Source of the DNA: Frigoribacterium sp. Leaf415
GTDB lineage: Bacteria > Actinomycetota > Actinomycetes > Actinomycetales > Microbacteriaceae
Direction of reading: 5' to 3'
DNA: 64,000 nt
Assembly (NCBI RefSeq): GCF_001424645.1
Contig: NZ_LMQR01000002.1
Location: 179-64,178 of the forward strand
Shown one piece after another: positions 35,664 through 43,703 of the stretch; positions within the stretch are counted from its first letter, which is position 1; each line of letters opens with the position of its first letter. The position numbers were made by a program, and so were the translations under genes. Below the pieces are notes generated by a model that was not told the DNA's origin, made no database searches, and worked only from the letters and a program-made list of their open reading frames with translations.

Positions 35664-36926
35664 ATGTTGATAGGTGCCGTCGCCGACGACTTCACCGGAG
35701 CCACCGATCTCGCCTCGGGGTTCCGCCGCCGCGGCCTCGAGACGGTGGTCGTCGTCGACCCCGCAGCCGTCGAGCCGGCGACCTACGCGGGCGTCGACGC
35801 CGTCGTGGTCGCCCTGAAGACCCGCACGGCCCCGGTCGACGAGGCCGTCGAGCAGTCGACCGCCGCCCTGGCCTGGCTGGTCGAGGCCGGCGCCGAACGA
35901 TTCGCCCTGAAGTACTGCTCGACCTTCGACTCGACCGACGAGGGCAACATCGGGCCCGTCCTCGACGCCTTCCGCGACCGGCTCGGGGTCGACCGGGCGA
36001 TCGTCGTCCCCGCGTTCCCCGCCAACGGCCGCACCGTCCGCGACGGTCGCCTCTTCGTCGGCGACGACCTCCTCGAGGACTCGTCGATGCGTCACCACCC
36101 GTTGACGCCCATGACGCGCTCGAGGCTGCGCGACCTCCTCGCACCCCAGACACCGACCCCCGTGACCGAGGTCCCTCTCGACGACGTCCGCGCCGGGGTC
36201 GACGCGCTCCGATCGACCCTCGACGACGCGCCGTCGAGCTACCTCGTCGTCGACGCCGTGGACGACGCCGACCTCGAGACGATCGGCCGGGCGACGGCAC
36301 ACCACCGCCTCGTCAGCGGCGGAGCGGGCCTGGCCCTCGGGGTCGGTGCCGACGACGCCCCACCACCCGCCCCGCCCGCCGAGTTCTCGCACGTGACCGG
36401 GCGTCGCCTCGTCGTGTGCGGGTCGGCGTCCGCCGCCACCCGCGGCCAGATCGCCCACGCGGCGGCCACCCACCCCACACGCAAGGTCGACCTCTCGGCC
36501 GCCACGACCGACCCCGCGGCCGAGATCGCGGCACTCGCCGACTGGGTGCGAGGTCTCGACGCCGATTCCGTCCCCGTCGTCTACTCGGTGGGCGACCCGT
36601 CCGACGTCGTGGCAGCGGGCCCCCGCGGCCTGTCGACCTCGACCCCACAGGCCGCGTCCGTGGTCGAGGCGGTCCTGTCGGCCCTCGTGCACGACCTCGT
36701 CGCCGACGGCACGGTCGGGCTGGTCGTCGTCGCCGGTGGCGAGACCAGCGGTGCCGTCGTGACGGCACTCGGGGCACCCGCCCTGGTCATCGGGCCACCG
36801 CTGGGCCCGGGCGTCTGCTGGAGCGCCGCCACGACGAGTGACGGCCGACCGGTCGCCCTCGTCCTGAAGAGTGGCAACTTCGGTGCCGCCGACCTGTTCT
36901 CGACCGCCTGGGAGGCCCTCTCGTGA
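35664..36926 (+). CDS. otnK: Four-carbon acid sugar kinase (3-oxo-tetronate kinase family)
   Basis: A 420-residue DUF1537 enzyme of normal length. The N-terminal domain starts IGAVADDFTGATDLASGFRR, the hallmark substrate motif, followed by ALKTRTAP, FALKYCSTFDSTDEGNIGPV and VVPAFPANGRTV. The C-terminal nucleotide domain has VVCGSASAATRGQ, VVAGGETSGAVV and the Gly-rich GPPLGPGVCW with LVLKSGNFG. The enzyme phosphorylates 3-oxo-tetronates or related acids at C4. The start ATG 35664 has GAGAGG upstream. Its stop overlaps the start of the decarboxylase. The symbol follows family membership; whether the substrate is tetronate or an apionate derivative cannot be separated by sequence alone. Confidence 0.85.
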   Translation: MLIGAVADDFTGATDLASGFRRRGLETVVVVDPAAVEPATYAGVDAVVVALKTRTAPVDEAVEQSTAALAWLVEAGAERFALKYCSTFDSTDEGNIGPVLDAFRDRLGVDRAIVVPAFPANGRTVRDGRLFVGDDLLEDSSMRHHPLTPMTRSRLRDLLAPQTPTPVTEVPLDDVRAGVDALRSTLDDAPSSYLVVDAVDDADLETIGRATAHHRLVSGGAGLALGVGADDAPPPAPPAEFSHVTGRRLVVCGSASAATRGQIAHAAATHPTRKVDLSAATTDPAAEIAALADWVRGLDADSVPVVYSVGDPSDVVAAGPRGLSTSTPQAASVVEAVLSALVHDLVADGTVGLVVVAGGETSGAVVTALGAPALVIGPPLGPGVCWSAATTSDGRPVALVLKSGNFGAADLFSTAWEALS

Positions 36927-36958
36927 CCGCAGTGACCGCAGTGACCGCAGTGACCACA
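36923..36958 (+). repeat. Four 9-bp repeats carrying GTG start codons
   Basis: GTGACCGCA is repeated three times followed by GTGACCACA, in frame, encoding VTAVTAVTAVTT at the N terminus of the decarboxylase. Every unit supplies a possible GTG start, so slippage changes length by whole codons without a frameshift. Confidence 0.85.
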
Positions 36959-37609
36959 CGGACGGCAGCCGAACGACTCGTCGAGGCCGGGCGGGCCCTC
37001 GTCGCCGCCGGCCTCAGCCCCGGCAGCTCGGGCAACGTCAGCGTCCGCGACGGCGACCGTCTGCTGATGACCGGCACCGGCACCGTGCTGGGGTCGCTCA
37101 CCGTCGACGACCTGTCGGTGCTCGCCCCCGACGGCACGCTGCTCGCCGGTCCGAAGCCGTCGAAGGAGGTCGCACTGCACCGCGCGATGTACCTCAAGAA
37201 CCCGGAGCACCAGGCCGTCGTGCACGTGCACTCCCCGTCCGCCGTCGCCCTGTCGTGCCTCGAGCCCTGGTCGGAGCACTGCGCCGTACCGCCGCTCACG
37301 CCGTACTCGCTCATGCGGGTCGGCCAGGTGCCGCTGCTGCCCTTCGTCGCCCCCGGCGACCCGACCATGGGGTCGCTCGTGACCGACAGCCCCCTGCCGT
37401 TCCGGGCGGCACTGCTGTCCAACCACGGCAGCGTCGTCAGCGGCGAGGACCTCGACCGCGCGGTCCTCGGCGCCGTCGAGGTCGAGGAGGCCTGCCGGAT
37501 CGCCCTGCTGACCCACGGCGCCGACCGCCGCCTCATCCCCGCCGACCAGGTGGCCGCCATCACCGCGGCCTCGGGCATGCCGTGGACGGGCGCCGCCGCA
37601 CTAGGCTGA
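36923..37609 (+). CDS. otnC: Class II aldolase family 3-oxo-tetronate-4-phosphate decarboxylase
   Basis: A 228-residue class II aldolase/adducin-fold protein. Expected features are AGLSPGSSGNVSVRDGD for substrate phosphate binding, the kinase-like Glu in PKPSKEVALHRAMY, zinc ligands in AVVHVHSPSAVA (His-x-His) and the third His in LLSNHGSVV. With the kinase it would produce dihydroxyacetone phosphate and carbon dioxide from the phosphorylated oxo-acid. The GTG start overlaps the kinase stop (GTGA); the first codons are a four-fold 9-bp repeat with several alternative GTG starts, so residues 1-12 are uncertain. Fuculose-phosphate aldolase is a less likely reading because of the kinase partner. 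Confidence 0.8.
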   Translation: MTAVTAVTAVTTRTAAERLVEAGRALVAAGLSPGSSGNVSVRDGDRLLMTGTGTVLGSLTVDDLSVLAPDGTLLAGPKPSKEVALHRAMYLKNPEHQAVVHVHSPSAVALSCLEPWSEHCAVPPLTPYSLMRVGQVPLLPFVAPGDPTMGSLVTDSPLPFRAALLSNHGSVVSGEDLDRAVLGAVEVEEACRIALLTHGADRRLIPADQVAAITAASGMPWTGAAALG

Positions 37610-37629
37610 CCGACGCGAGAAAGGCCGAC

Positions 37630-38415
37630 GTGTCCCCCACAGCCCCCCTCATCCCCGAGCAGCGGCGCGAGAGCATCGTCGAGCACCTGCAGCGCGAGCG
37701 CGTCCTCAGCTACCGACAGCTGACCGACCTGCTCGGTGTCAGCCAGATGACGGTCCGACGCGACGTCGCGACCCTCGAGGACGAGGGCCGCGTCACGGCC
37801 ACGCCCGGCGGCGCGAAGCTGACGCCGAGGCTGCTGGTCGAGGCCAGCCGTGACGTCAAGCAGGTCGTCGACGTCGCGCAGAAACGGGCCATCGCCCGCG
37901 AGGCGGCCGCCCTCGTGCGCGACCACATGACCGTCTACCTCGACGCCGGCACGACCGTGCAGGCCATGCGCGAGCACCTCGACGACGTCACCGGCCTGAC
38001 GGTCGTCACCAACGACCTCGCGACCGTCCGGTCGTTCTTCGACCACCCGGACGTCGACCTCATCGTCGTCGGGGGCCGTGTCGACAGCGCGAACCAGTCG
38101 ACGCTCGGGCGGCTGACCCGGTTGACCCTCACCGAGCTGTCGCTCGACCTGGCGTTCATCTCGTCGAGCTCGTGGGACCTGGTGCACGGCGTCACGACGC
38201 CCGTCGAGGCCAAGGTCGAGGTCAAGCGGGCCGCGCTCGAGGTCGCCGAACGTTCGGTGCTCGTCGCGGACAGCTCGAAGTACGGACGCTTCGGCAAGTA
38301 CCGGGCCCTCCGCCTCGCCGAGCTCCAGACCATCGTGACCGACGACCGGCTCGACGACGACGCGACGAGTGCCCTCGTCGACGCCGGACTCGACCTGGTG
38401 GTCGCCGCCCCCTGA
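37630..38415 (+). CDS. DeoR family transcriptional regulator
   Basis: A 261-residue DeoR protein: N-terminal winged helix (QRRESIVEHLQRERVLSYRQLTDLLGVSQMTVRRDVATLEDEG) and a C-terminal sugar-phosphate sensor (VYLDAGTTVQAM, LTVVTNDLATVRSF, LIVVGGRVD, ADSSKYGRFG). GTG 37630 follows AAAGG at a proper distance and begins 20 bp after the decarboxylase stop. The sensor type implies a phosphorylated intermediate as inducer. The paired repeats at 35560-35589 are the likely target. Its stop codon directly abuts the stop of the convergent GH26-OpgC gene, with no intergenic base. Confidence 0.88.
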   Translation: MSPTAPLIPEQRRESIVEHLQRERVLSYRQLTDLLGVSQMTVRRDVATLEDEGRVTATPGGAKLTPRLLVEASRDVKQVVDVAQKRAIAREAAALVRDHMTVYLDAGTTVQAMREHLDDVTGLTVVTNDLATVRSFFDHPDVDLIVVGGRVDSANQSTLGRLTRLTLTELSLDLAFISSSSWDLVHGVTTPVEAKVEVKRAALEVAERSVLVADSSKYGRFGKYRALRLAELQTIVTDDRLDDDATSALVDAGLDLVVAAP

Positions 38416-40962
38416 TCAGCGCGGGACGACCGAGAACAGGAACTTCTTCTTCACCATCACCCAGAGCAGCAGCACCGAGACCAGGTGGACGATCGTGCCG
38501 ACGATCACGCTCGAGCGGTCGAGACCGGGGATCGACGCGACGGCCAGCACGAAGAAGACCTGCCAGATGAAGACGTACAGGCTCGCCTGCCCGAGGGGGA
38601 CGTAGAACCAGCCGAACGCCCTCGAGATCGGCTTCCAGAACACGGTGAGGATCGCGTAGACGCAGACGACCACGAGCGCCACGTCGACCAGGCGGCCCCA
38701 CTGCATGTCGACCCGCTGGTAGCCGGTCGCGTACAGGGTGTCGTACAGTCCCGACGGGATCGGACCCGGGCTGAATCCGTAGGCGTGCCCGGCCCAGATC
38801 AGCGCGAGGAACCCGGCGTAGCCGACGACCCCCACGCCCACCAGGACCTTGCCGAGCCGGGTGGTCAGCGCCGCCACGATGCGACGCCGGTACCAGCCGA
38901 TCACGAGCCCGTGGGTGAAGAGCACCTGCCAAGCGAAGAGCGGGAACACCGGCTCGAACTGCGACGGCAGGAGGTGGAAGTCGGGGAAGACCACACCGAC
39001 GGCGTAGAGCGCCCAGCTCACCAGCAACACGGCCCACCAGGCACGCCGCTTGATCGCCCACATCAGCGCCGGGATCGTCAGGCTGAGCACGACGAACAGG
39101 CCCATGATGTTGAACGGCCACGGCCCCATCTCGAGCAGCAGCAGCTGGCGCACCGCGTACCAGGGCGGCGGATAGTCGAGCAGGCGGTCGACGTTGGGAT
39201 AGAGGTCGTAGACGCGGCCCTCGGCCGACGTGCCCGTCATGCCCGTGCCGCGGTCGGTGAAGGTCGTGATCGCGGCGGTGTTCAGGAACGGCACGAAGCT
39301 CAGCGCGAAGACGATCAGGATGACCGCGAGCGTGACGACGTACTGCTTGCGCGCCCGGACGAACGCGCCGATCGCCGCGGCCTTCTCGCCGTACTTCTTG
39401 ACCCCGAGCGGGTAGACCATGCCGAGCACGATGCCGCTGAGGAACACGAACATCTCGGCGCCCGTGATGGCCCCGACGGCCTTGAGCGTGACGAACGAGA
39501 ACGGCCCGGCGACCTCGATGTGCGTGATGACGACGGCCAGGATGATGAAGCCGCGGAAGAGGTCGATGCGCAGGTCACGGCCGGGTGAGCCGTCGTCGGG
39601 GTAGCGCCACCGGGGCAGCAGACGACCCACGACGCCGCTCACCAGGAAGGCCAAGGCCAGCGCCCCGGCACAGGCCACGATCCAGCCCATCTCGTCGCCG
39701 CCGCCGTCGCGGACCTGCACGGTCGCGGCGTCGCCGTCGGTCGAGGTCACGCGGTCGGTGACCGGCCCGAAGTCGATGCGGTCGCTCGCCTCGAGGTCGG
39801 TGCGCAGGGCCTCCGCGATGCCCGGCTCGGCCGTGGCCCGCCAGTCGACGGGTCGGTCGCCGGCCTCGGCCTCGTCGCGTTCCACCTCGAGCCAGGTGAC
39901 TCCGGCGATCCGGTCGTGGGCCGGCAGGGCGTCGAGCACCTGGCTCCACCAGCCCTGCTTGACGTCGAGCTCGGAGGCACCGTCGAACTCGTCGGCGTAG
40001 AGGGCGCCCGTGTCGAGCAGCATCGGCCGGTCGCGCCCCTCGGCGAACCGGTCGTAGAACGTCGACGGCTGCGTCTCGGTGTAGCCCCAGGTCTCGTCGA
40101 AGCGTCCCTCGACCTCGCCGGTGGCCGGGGCCTGGTTCTCGACCAACGGCACCGACGTACCGGCGGCCGTCGAGGCGCTGCCCTTGGCGAAGAAGAACAT
40201 CGATTGGCCGACCCAGTCGACCGCGTCGTCGCCGGGGTAGTACGGCCCGTAGGGGTCGTCGGCCTCGGTGACCTGCCCGTCGTCGTTCGTGTCGAGCAGG
40301 TCGACGTCGCTCGACGGGGTCTCGGTGAGACGGCCGACGGCGTCCGAGAACGGATAGCCCGCACCGTACGACGGCGCCCAGACCATCCGTGCGCGGGAGT
40401 CCCCCGCGTGGACCACGTCGGCCAGCGTGCGGAACGCGCCGACGAACGCGGTGGGTTGCTGCCCCCACCGTTGCCAGTTGCCGTTCATCTCGGGCGCGAA
40501 GCGCACCAACTGCAGCGTGCCGTACTGCTGGTCGATCTCGGTCAGCAGGTCGTCGGCCCGACGCGCGTCCGCGGCGTCGAGGTCGGCGAGCCGGCCGGTG
40601 GGCTCGAGGCTGACCACGAGCACGGCGCCCTGGGCGGCCGCGGCACGGGCCGACCGCCGCCACTCGTCGGCGGCCCGACCGTCGAGCGGGTAGTCGATGT
40701 TGACGCCGTACAGCGACGGCGTCGCGCCGAGTCGAGCGGCATAGCCGTCCGGGCCGTCCGAGCCCCAGTCGAGGTCCGGACCGAACCACGTGCCCGAGGG
40801 TTCAGGAGGCGCGGTGGCGGCCGCCGCGGACGTCGCGTCCCCGAGCACCGCCGGTCCCAGCGCCACCGGCACGAGCGCCGCGACGGCGAGCAGGGCCGCG
40901 CCGATCCGGCGGGCGAGCCGCCGCCGCGGCGCCGTCGCCGACGGGTGCTTCAGCGTCGGCAC
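38416..40962 (-). CDS. GH26-like hydrolase fused to an OpgC-type acyltransferase
   Basis: An 848-residue bifunctional membrane protein. After a signal/anchor segment (RIGAALLAVAALVPVAL), residues about 45-440 form a GH26-like barrel: VVSLEPTGRL, the acid/base block VRFAPEMNGNWQRWG and later MLLDTGALYADEF and GVTWLEVERDE. From about 470 come roughly ten membrane helices of the OpgC family (LRIDLFRGFIILAVVITHIE, EMFVFLSGIVLGMVYP), which transfers acyl groups, such as succinyl, to periplasmic glucans. The presumed outside hydrolase next to a membrane acyl transferase suggests trimming and decorating one glucan. GTG 40962 overlaps the kinase gene by 13 bases; GTG 40974 is possible. Last gene of the operon. 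Confidence 0.8.
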   Translation of the reverse strand: MPTLKHPSATAPRRRLARRIGAALLAVAALVPVALGPAVLGDATSAAAATAPPEPSGTWFGPDLDWGSDGPDGYAARLGATPSLYGVNIDYPLDGRAADEWRRSARAAAAQGAVLVVSLEPTGRLADLDAADARRADDLLTEIDQQYGTLQLVRFAPEMNGNWQRWGQQPTAFVGAFRTLADVVHAGDSRARMVWAPSYGAGYPFSDAVGRLTETPSSDVDLLDTNDDGQVTEADDPYGPYYPGDDAVDWVGQSMFFFAKGSASTAAGTSVPLVENQAPATGEVEGRFDETWGYTETQPSTFYDRFAEGRDRPMLLDTGALYADEFDGASELDVKQGWWSQVLDALPAHDRIAGVTWLEVERDEAEAGDRPVDWRATAEPGIAEALRTDLEASDRIDFGPVTDRVTSTDGDAATVQVRDGGGDEMGWIVACAGALALAFLVSGVVGRLLPRWRYPDDGSPGRDLRIDLFRGFIILAVVITHIEVAGPFSFVTLKAVGAITGAEMFVFLSGIVLGMVYPLGVKKYGEKAAAIGAFVRARKQYVVTLAVILIVFALSFVPFLNTAAITTFTDRGTGMTGTSAEGRVYDLYPNVDRLLDYPPPWYAVRQLLLLEMGPWPFNIMGLFVVLSLTIPALMWAIKRRAWWAVLLVSWALYAVGVVFPDFHLLPSQFEPVFPLFAWQVLFTHGLVIGWYRRRIVAALTTRLGKVLVGVGVVGYAGFLALIWAGHAYGFSPGPIPSGLYDTLYATGYQRVDMQWGRLVDVALVVVCVYAILTVFWKPISRAFGWFYVPLGQASLYVFIWQVFFVLAVASIPGLDRSSVIVGTIVHLVSVLLLWVMVKKKFLFSVVPR

Positions 40963-41369
40963 ACGAGCGTCCACACGTTCCGGCCGTCCTCGTGGCGGTA
41001 GTCGAGGCTCTCGAGGCTGAGCAGCGCCAGGGCCAGGCCGCGGCCGTCCTCGTCCTCGAGGTCGGCCATCGAGACGGCGCTGAGGTCGATGTCGCTGGGC
41101 ATGCCGTTGTCGTGGAACACGGCCGTCAGGCGGTCGTCGGTGGCCGACAGCTCGAGGGTGAAGCGGCGACCGAGGTCCGCCTCGGAGCGACGGGAGTGCT
41201 CGATGACGTTCGCCGCGATCTCGACGATCGCGGTCTCGAACGAGAAGCGCGTCTCGAGCGAGTCGTCGCCGAGCGACGTCCACCACGCCTCGAAGGCGTT
41301 CTGCACCAGGTCGATGCTCTCGGGTTCGACGGCCACGTCGATCATGACGGGGCCGGGACGCTCAGTCAT
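40950..41369 (-). CDS. RsbW-like anti-sigma/serine kinase (HATPase)
   Basis: A 139-residue HATPase_c_2 protein. The N box is TAIVEIAANVIEHS near residues 45-58 and the G1/G2 region DEDGRGLALALLSL near 108-121; FHDNGMP gives the intervening Asp. This is the ATP-binding fold of anti-sigma kinases, which phosphorylate the STAS antagonist and bind a target protein. ATG 41369 overlaps the antagonist stop by eight bases, so translation is coupled. No sigma factor is adjacent; the partner may be the glycosyltransferase or a remote sigma factor. Confidence 0.82.
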   Translation of the reverse strand: MTERPGPVMIDVAVEPESIDLVQNAFEAWWTSLGDDSLETRFSFETAIVEIAANVIEHSRRSEADLGRRFTLELSATDDRLTAVFHDNGMPSDIDLSAVSMADLEDEDGRGLALALLSLESLDYRHEDGRNVWTLVCRR

Positions 41370-41694
41370 CGAGGGCGGCCGCGACCGAGGCGCGGGGCTT
41401 GAGGATGCGGTCGAGGTTCGTCAGGCGCAGCACCATCGAGACCTGCTCGGTGGGGGCGACGAGCCGCAGGTCTCCCCCGGCCTGGCGCGCCGACTTGAGG
41501 CACGACACGAGGGCTCCGAGGCCCGACGAGTCGACGAAGGTCGTGCCCGAGAGGTCGACGACGATCAGCCGGTCGCCGGCGGCGAGGCGCGCCGCCACCT
41601 CGTCGCGCAGTTGGGGTGTCGAGACGACGGTGAGACGCCCCTGCGGTGAGAGGACGCAGCCGCCTTCGACGGCTTCGACGGTGACGGTCATCAT
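41362..41694 (-). CDS. STAS-domain anti-sigma factor antagonist
   Basis: A 110-residue single STAS domain (SpoIIAA/RsbV type). The phosphorylatable serine lies in LSGTTFVDSSGLGALVS, preceded by LIVVDLSG; flanking strands VTVEAVEGGCVLSPQGRL and LRLVAPTEQVSMVLRL complete the fold. ATG 41694 with AAGGAA upstream overlaps the glycosyltransferase stop by four bases. It should be phosphorylated by the downstream kinase and dephosphorylated by the phosphatase at the head of the operon. Confidence 0.88.
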   Translation of the reverse strand: MMTVTVEAVEGGCVLSPQGRLTVVSTPQLRDEVAARLAAGDRLIVVDLSGTTFVDSSGLGALVSCLKSARQAGGDLRLVAPTEQVSMVLRLTNLDRILKPRASVAAALDD

Positions 41695-43703
41695 GATGGT
41701 TCCTTGTCGTGGGGTGCCGAGGGCCCCGGATAGAGGACGGCCCGGACGATGATGCTGAAGATCACCAGGTCGAAGAGCACCCAGGCGATGTTGACGAGCG
41801 GCGCGATGCCCTCGGCCTGCCCGGTGGCGTAGCGGACGCCGACGAGCACGAGTGCGGCGACGAGGCAGGCGACGGCCCAGATCTGCGGGCGGACGAGGTC
41901 CCACCGGGGCCCGGTGGCCGCCTGCTTGGTCTTGGGGGTGACCGAGAACCCGAGCGCCCGGCCGCGGTAGACGTTCTGGAACGCCGTGGTGACCGACGCG
42001 ATCCAGACCGGGAAGAGCGCCAGCGAGTACTGCTGCCCCCGCCACGTCGGCCTGCCGGCCGCGACCACCCAGAACAGCACCTGGTTGAGCACCAGGAAGG
42101 GGATCAGGCGGGCGAAGAAGTCGACGCTGTAGGCCTGCACCGGGACGACGCCGAACGACAGGCACAGCACGGGCGCGGCGATGTAGACCACGGCCGCGAA
42201 GCCCGAGAGGTAGCTCCACATGGTGGAGAAGTACATGAGACGCTGGCCCCACGACAACCCCTTCTGCACGAGCGGGTTCTCGCGGAAGAACACCTGCATG
42301 GTGCCCTGGGCCCAGCGCAGACGCTGCGTCATCATGGTCGCCAGGTCCTCCGGGGCGAGCCCGATCGCGAGGGTCTCGTCGTGGTAGACCGACCTCCAGC
42401 CCAGCCCGTGCAGGCGCATCGCGGTGGCCATGTCCTCGGTGACCGAGATCGTGGCCAGGGGCATGATCGCCTGGGCCTCGGAGCCGCGGTCGACGTCGAG
42501 CGCGCCGACCAGCAGCGAGATCGACTCGATGGCGGCCAGCGGCGAGGACGATCGCTGAGCGAGCAGGTCGAGGGCTGCCTCGTCGAGTGCGTCGAACGTG
42601 TCGGGGCCGAGCGACATGGCGGCGAGGTCGGCGAGGTCGCCCTTCATGGCCGCGAGGTCGGCGTCGGCGAAGCGGAAGGCGATCGTGTCGATGCTGCGCT
42701 GGAACCGGTAGGTGACGTCACCGATGGACTCTCCCGCGGCGAACTCGGCCCGGGCCCGCTCGACGACGGTCTCGGCGTCGTCCAACGCCTCGAGCACGCG
42801 GGGCTGGTCGACGGCTTCCTCCCGTGCCCGGACGAGCAGTTTGCGCGAGGTGCGGACGGCCCGACGCACGGCGGCCTCGACCTCGGTGACGTACCGCGCG
42901 ACGCCCAACTGCATCAGCGCCTCCCGACGGAGGACCGCGTTCGATCCGCAGAAGAACGCGCTGTTCCAGCCGTCCTTCGACTGCTGGATGGGCCCGTAGA
43001 ACAACGGCGCCTGGCTGCCCAGGGGGTCGGACTCGGGCACGTTCTCGAACCACTGGGGTGTCTGCACGAGCGCGATGCGCTCGTCCTTGAAGTAGCCGAG
43101 CGTGCGGTCGAGGATCTCGGGCTTGGGCACCTGGTCGGCGTCGAGGATGAGCAGGAACTCGCCCTCGGTCGAGAGCAGCGCGTTGTTGAGGTTGCCGGCC
43201 TTCGCGTGGCGTGGCCGGTCGGCCCAGTCGTCCGACCGGGTGATCACGCCGATGCCGGCGGCCTCGGCGGCGGCCCGGATCTCGGGGCGACCGCCGTCGT
43301 CGAGGATCCACGTCGTGTGCGGGTAACGGATGCGCTGCGCCGCGAGGGCGGTGCGCATGACGAGGTCGACCTCCTCGTTGTAGGTGGTGACGAAGACGTC
43401 GACCGTGACCCGCGTCTCGAGGGTGTCGGGGTCGGGTGCGGCCGGCGGCTCGCCGCGCTCCCGCAGCCGCCAGGCACCGAGGCCGAACAGCAGCGAGTCG
43501 ATCACGCTGTAGGTCTCGGCGAGGATCAGCGGCACCGCGATCCACCACGACGACCAGTTCACCGACGCGGCCCACCGCCAGACGATGTAGTTCAGGCCGG
43601 CGAGCGACGCCAGAAGCACCACGACGCGGATCGCGACGATGCGGCGACCGGGTGTGGTGCGGTCGAGCAGCCGCTGGTCGCGGCGACTGAGGGTGTCGGT
43701 CAC
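41691..43703 (-). CDS. Cellulose-synthase-like family 2 glycosyltransferase
   Basis: A 670-residue membrane enzyme resembling BcsA. Two N-terminal helices (IRVVVLLASLAGLNYIVW and WWIAVPLILAETYSVID) precede a GT-A domain with VFVTTYNEE, LDADQVP (the DxD), VTEDMATAM (TED) and MMTQRLRWAQG (the QxxRW acceptor site), followed by six or so C-terminal helices. There is no PilZ domain, so control by cyclic di-GMP is unlikely. An unusual Glu/Asp/Arg-rich helical insertion occupies about 275-385 between the DxD and TED motifs. GTG 43703 overlaps the phosphatase stop (GTGA). It should polymerise and export a beta-glucan, possibly under partner-switch control. Confidence 0.85.
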   Translation of the reverse strand: MTDTLSRRDQRLLDRTTPGRRIVAIRVVVLLASLAGLNYIVWRWAASVNWSSWWIAVPLILAETYSVIDSLLFGLGAWRLRERGEPPAAPDPDTLETRVTVDVFVTTYNEEVDLVMRTALAAQRIRYPHTTWILDDGGRPEIRAAAEAAGIGVITRSDDWADRPRHAKAGNLNNALLSTEGEFLLILDADQVPKPEILDRTLGYFKDERIALVQTPQWFENVPESDPLGSQAPLFYGPIQQSKDGWNSAFFCGSNAVLRREALMQLGVARYVTEVEAAVRRAVRTSRKLLVRAREEAVDQPRVLEALDDAETVVERARAEFAAGESIGDVTYRFQRSIDTIAFRFADADLAAMKGDLADLAAMSLGPDTFDALDEAALDLLAQRSSSPLAAIESISLLVGALDVDRGSEAQAIMPLATISVTEDMATAMRLHGLGWRSVYHDETLAIGLAPEDLATMMTQRLRWAQGTMQVFFRENPLVQKGLSWGQRLMYFSTMWSYLSGFAAVVYIAAPVLCLSFGVVPVQAYSVDFFARLIPFLVLNQVLFWVVAAGRPTWRGQQYSLALFPVWIASVTTAFQNVYRGRALGFSVTPKTKQAATGPRWDLVRPQIWAVACLVAALVLVGVRYATGQAEGIAPLVNIAWVLFDLVIFSIIVRAVLYPGPSAPHDKEPS

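Noticed and set aside
41362..42252. Frame of 296 residues ending in the STAS gene
   Set aside because: Only the last 110 residues are STAS; the upstream part is the wrong frame of the glycosyltransferase gene.
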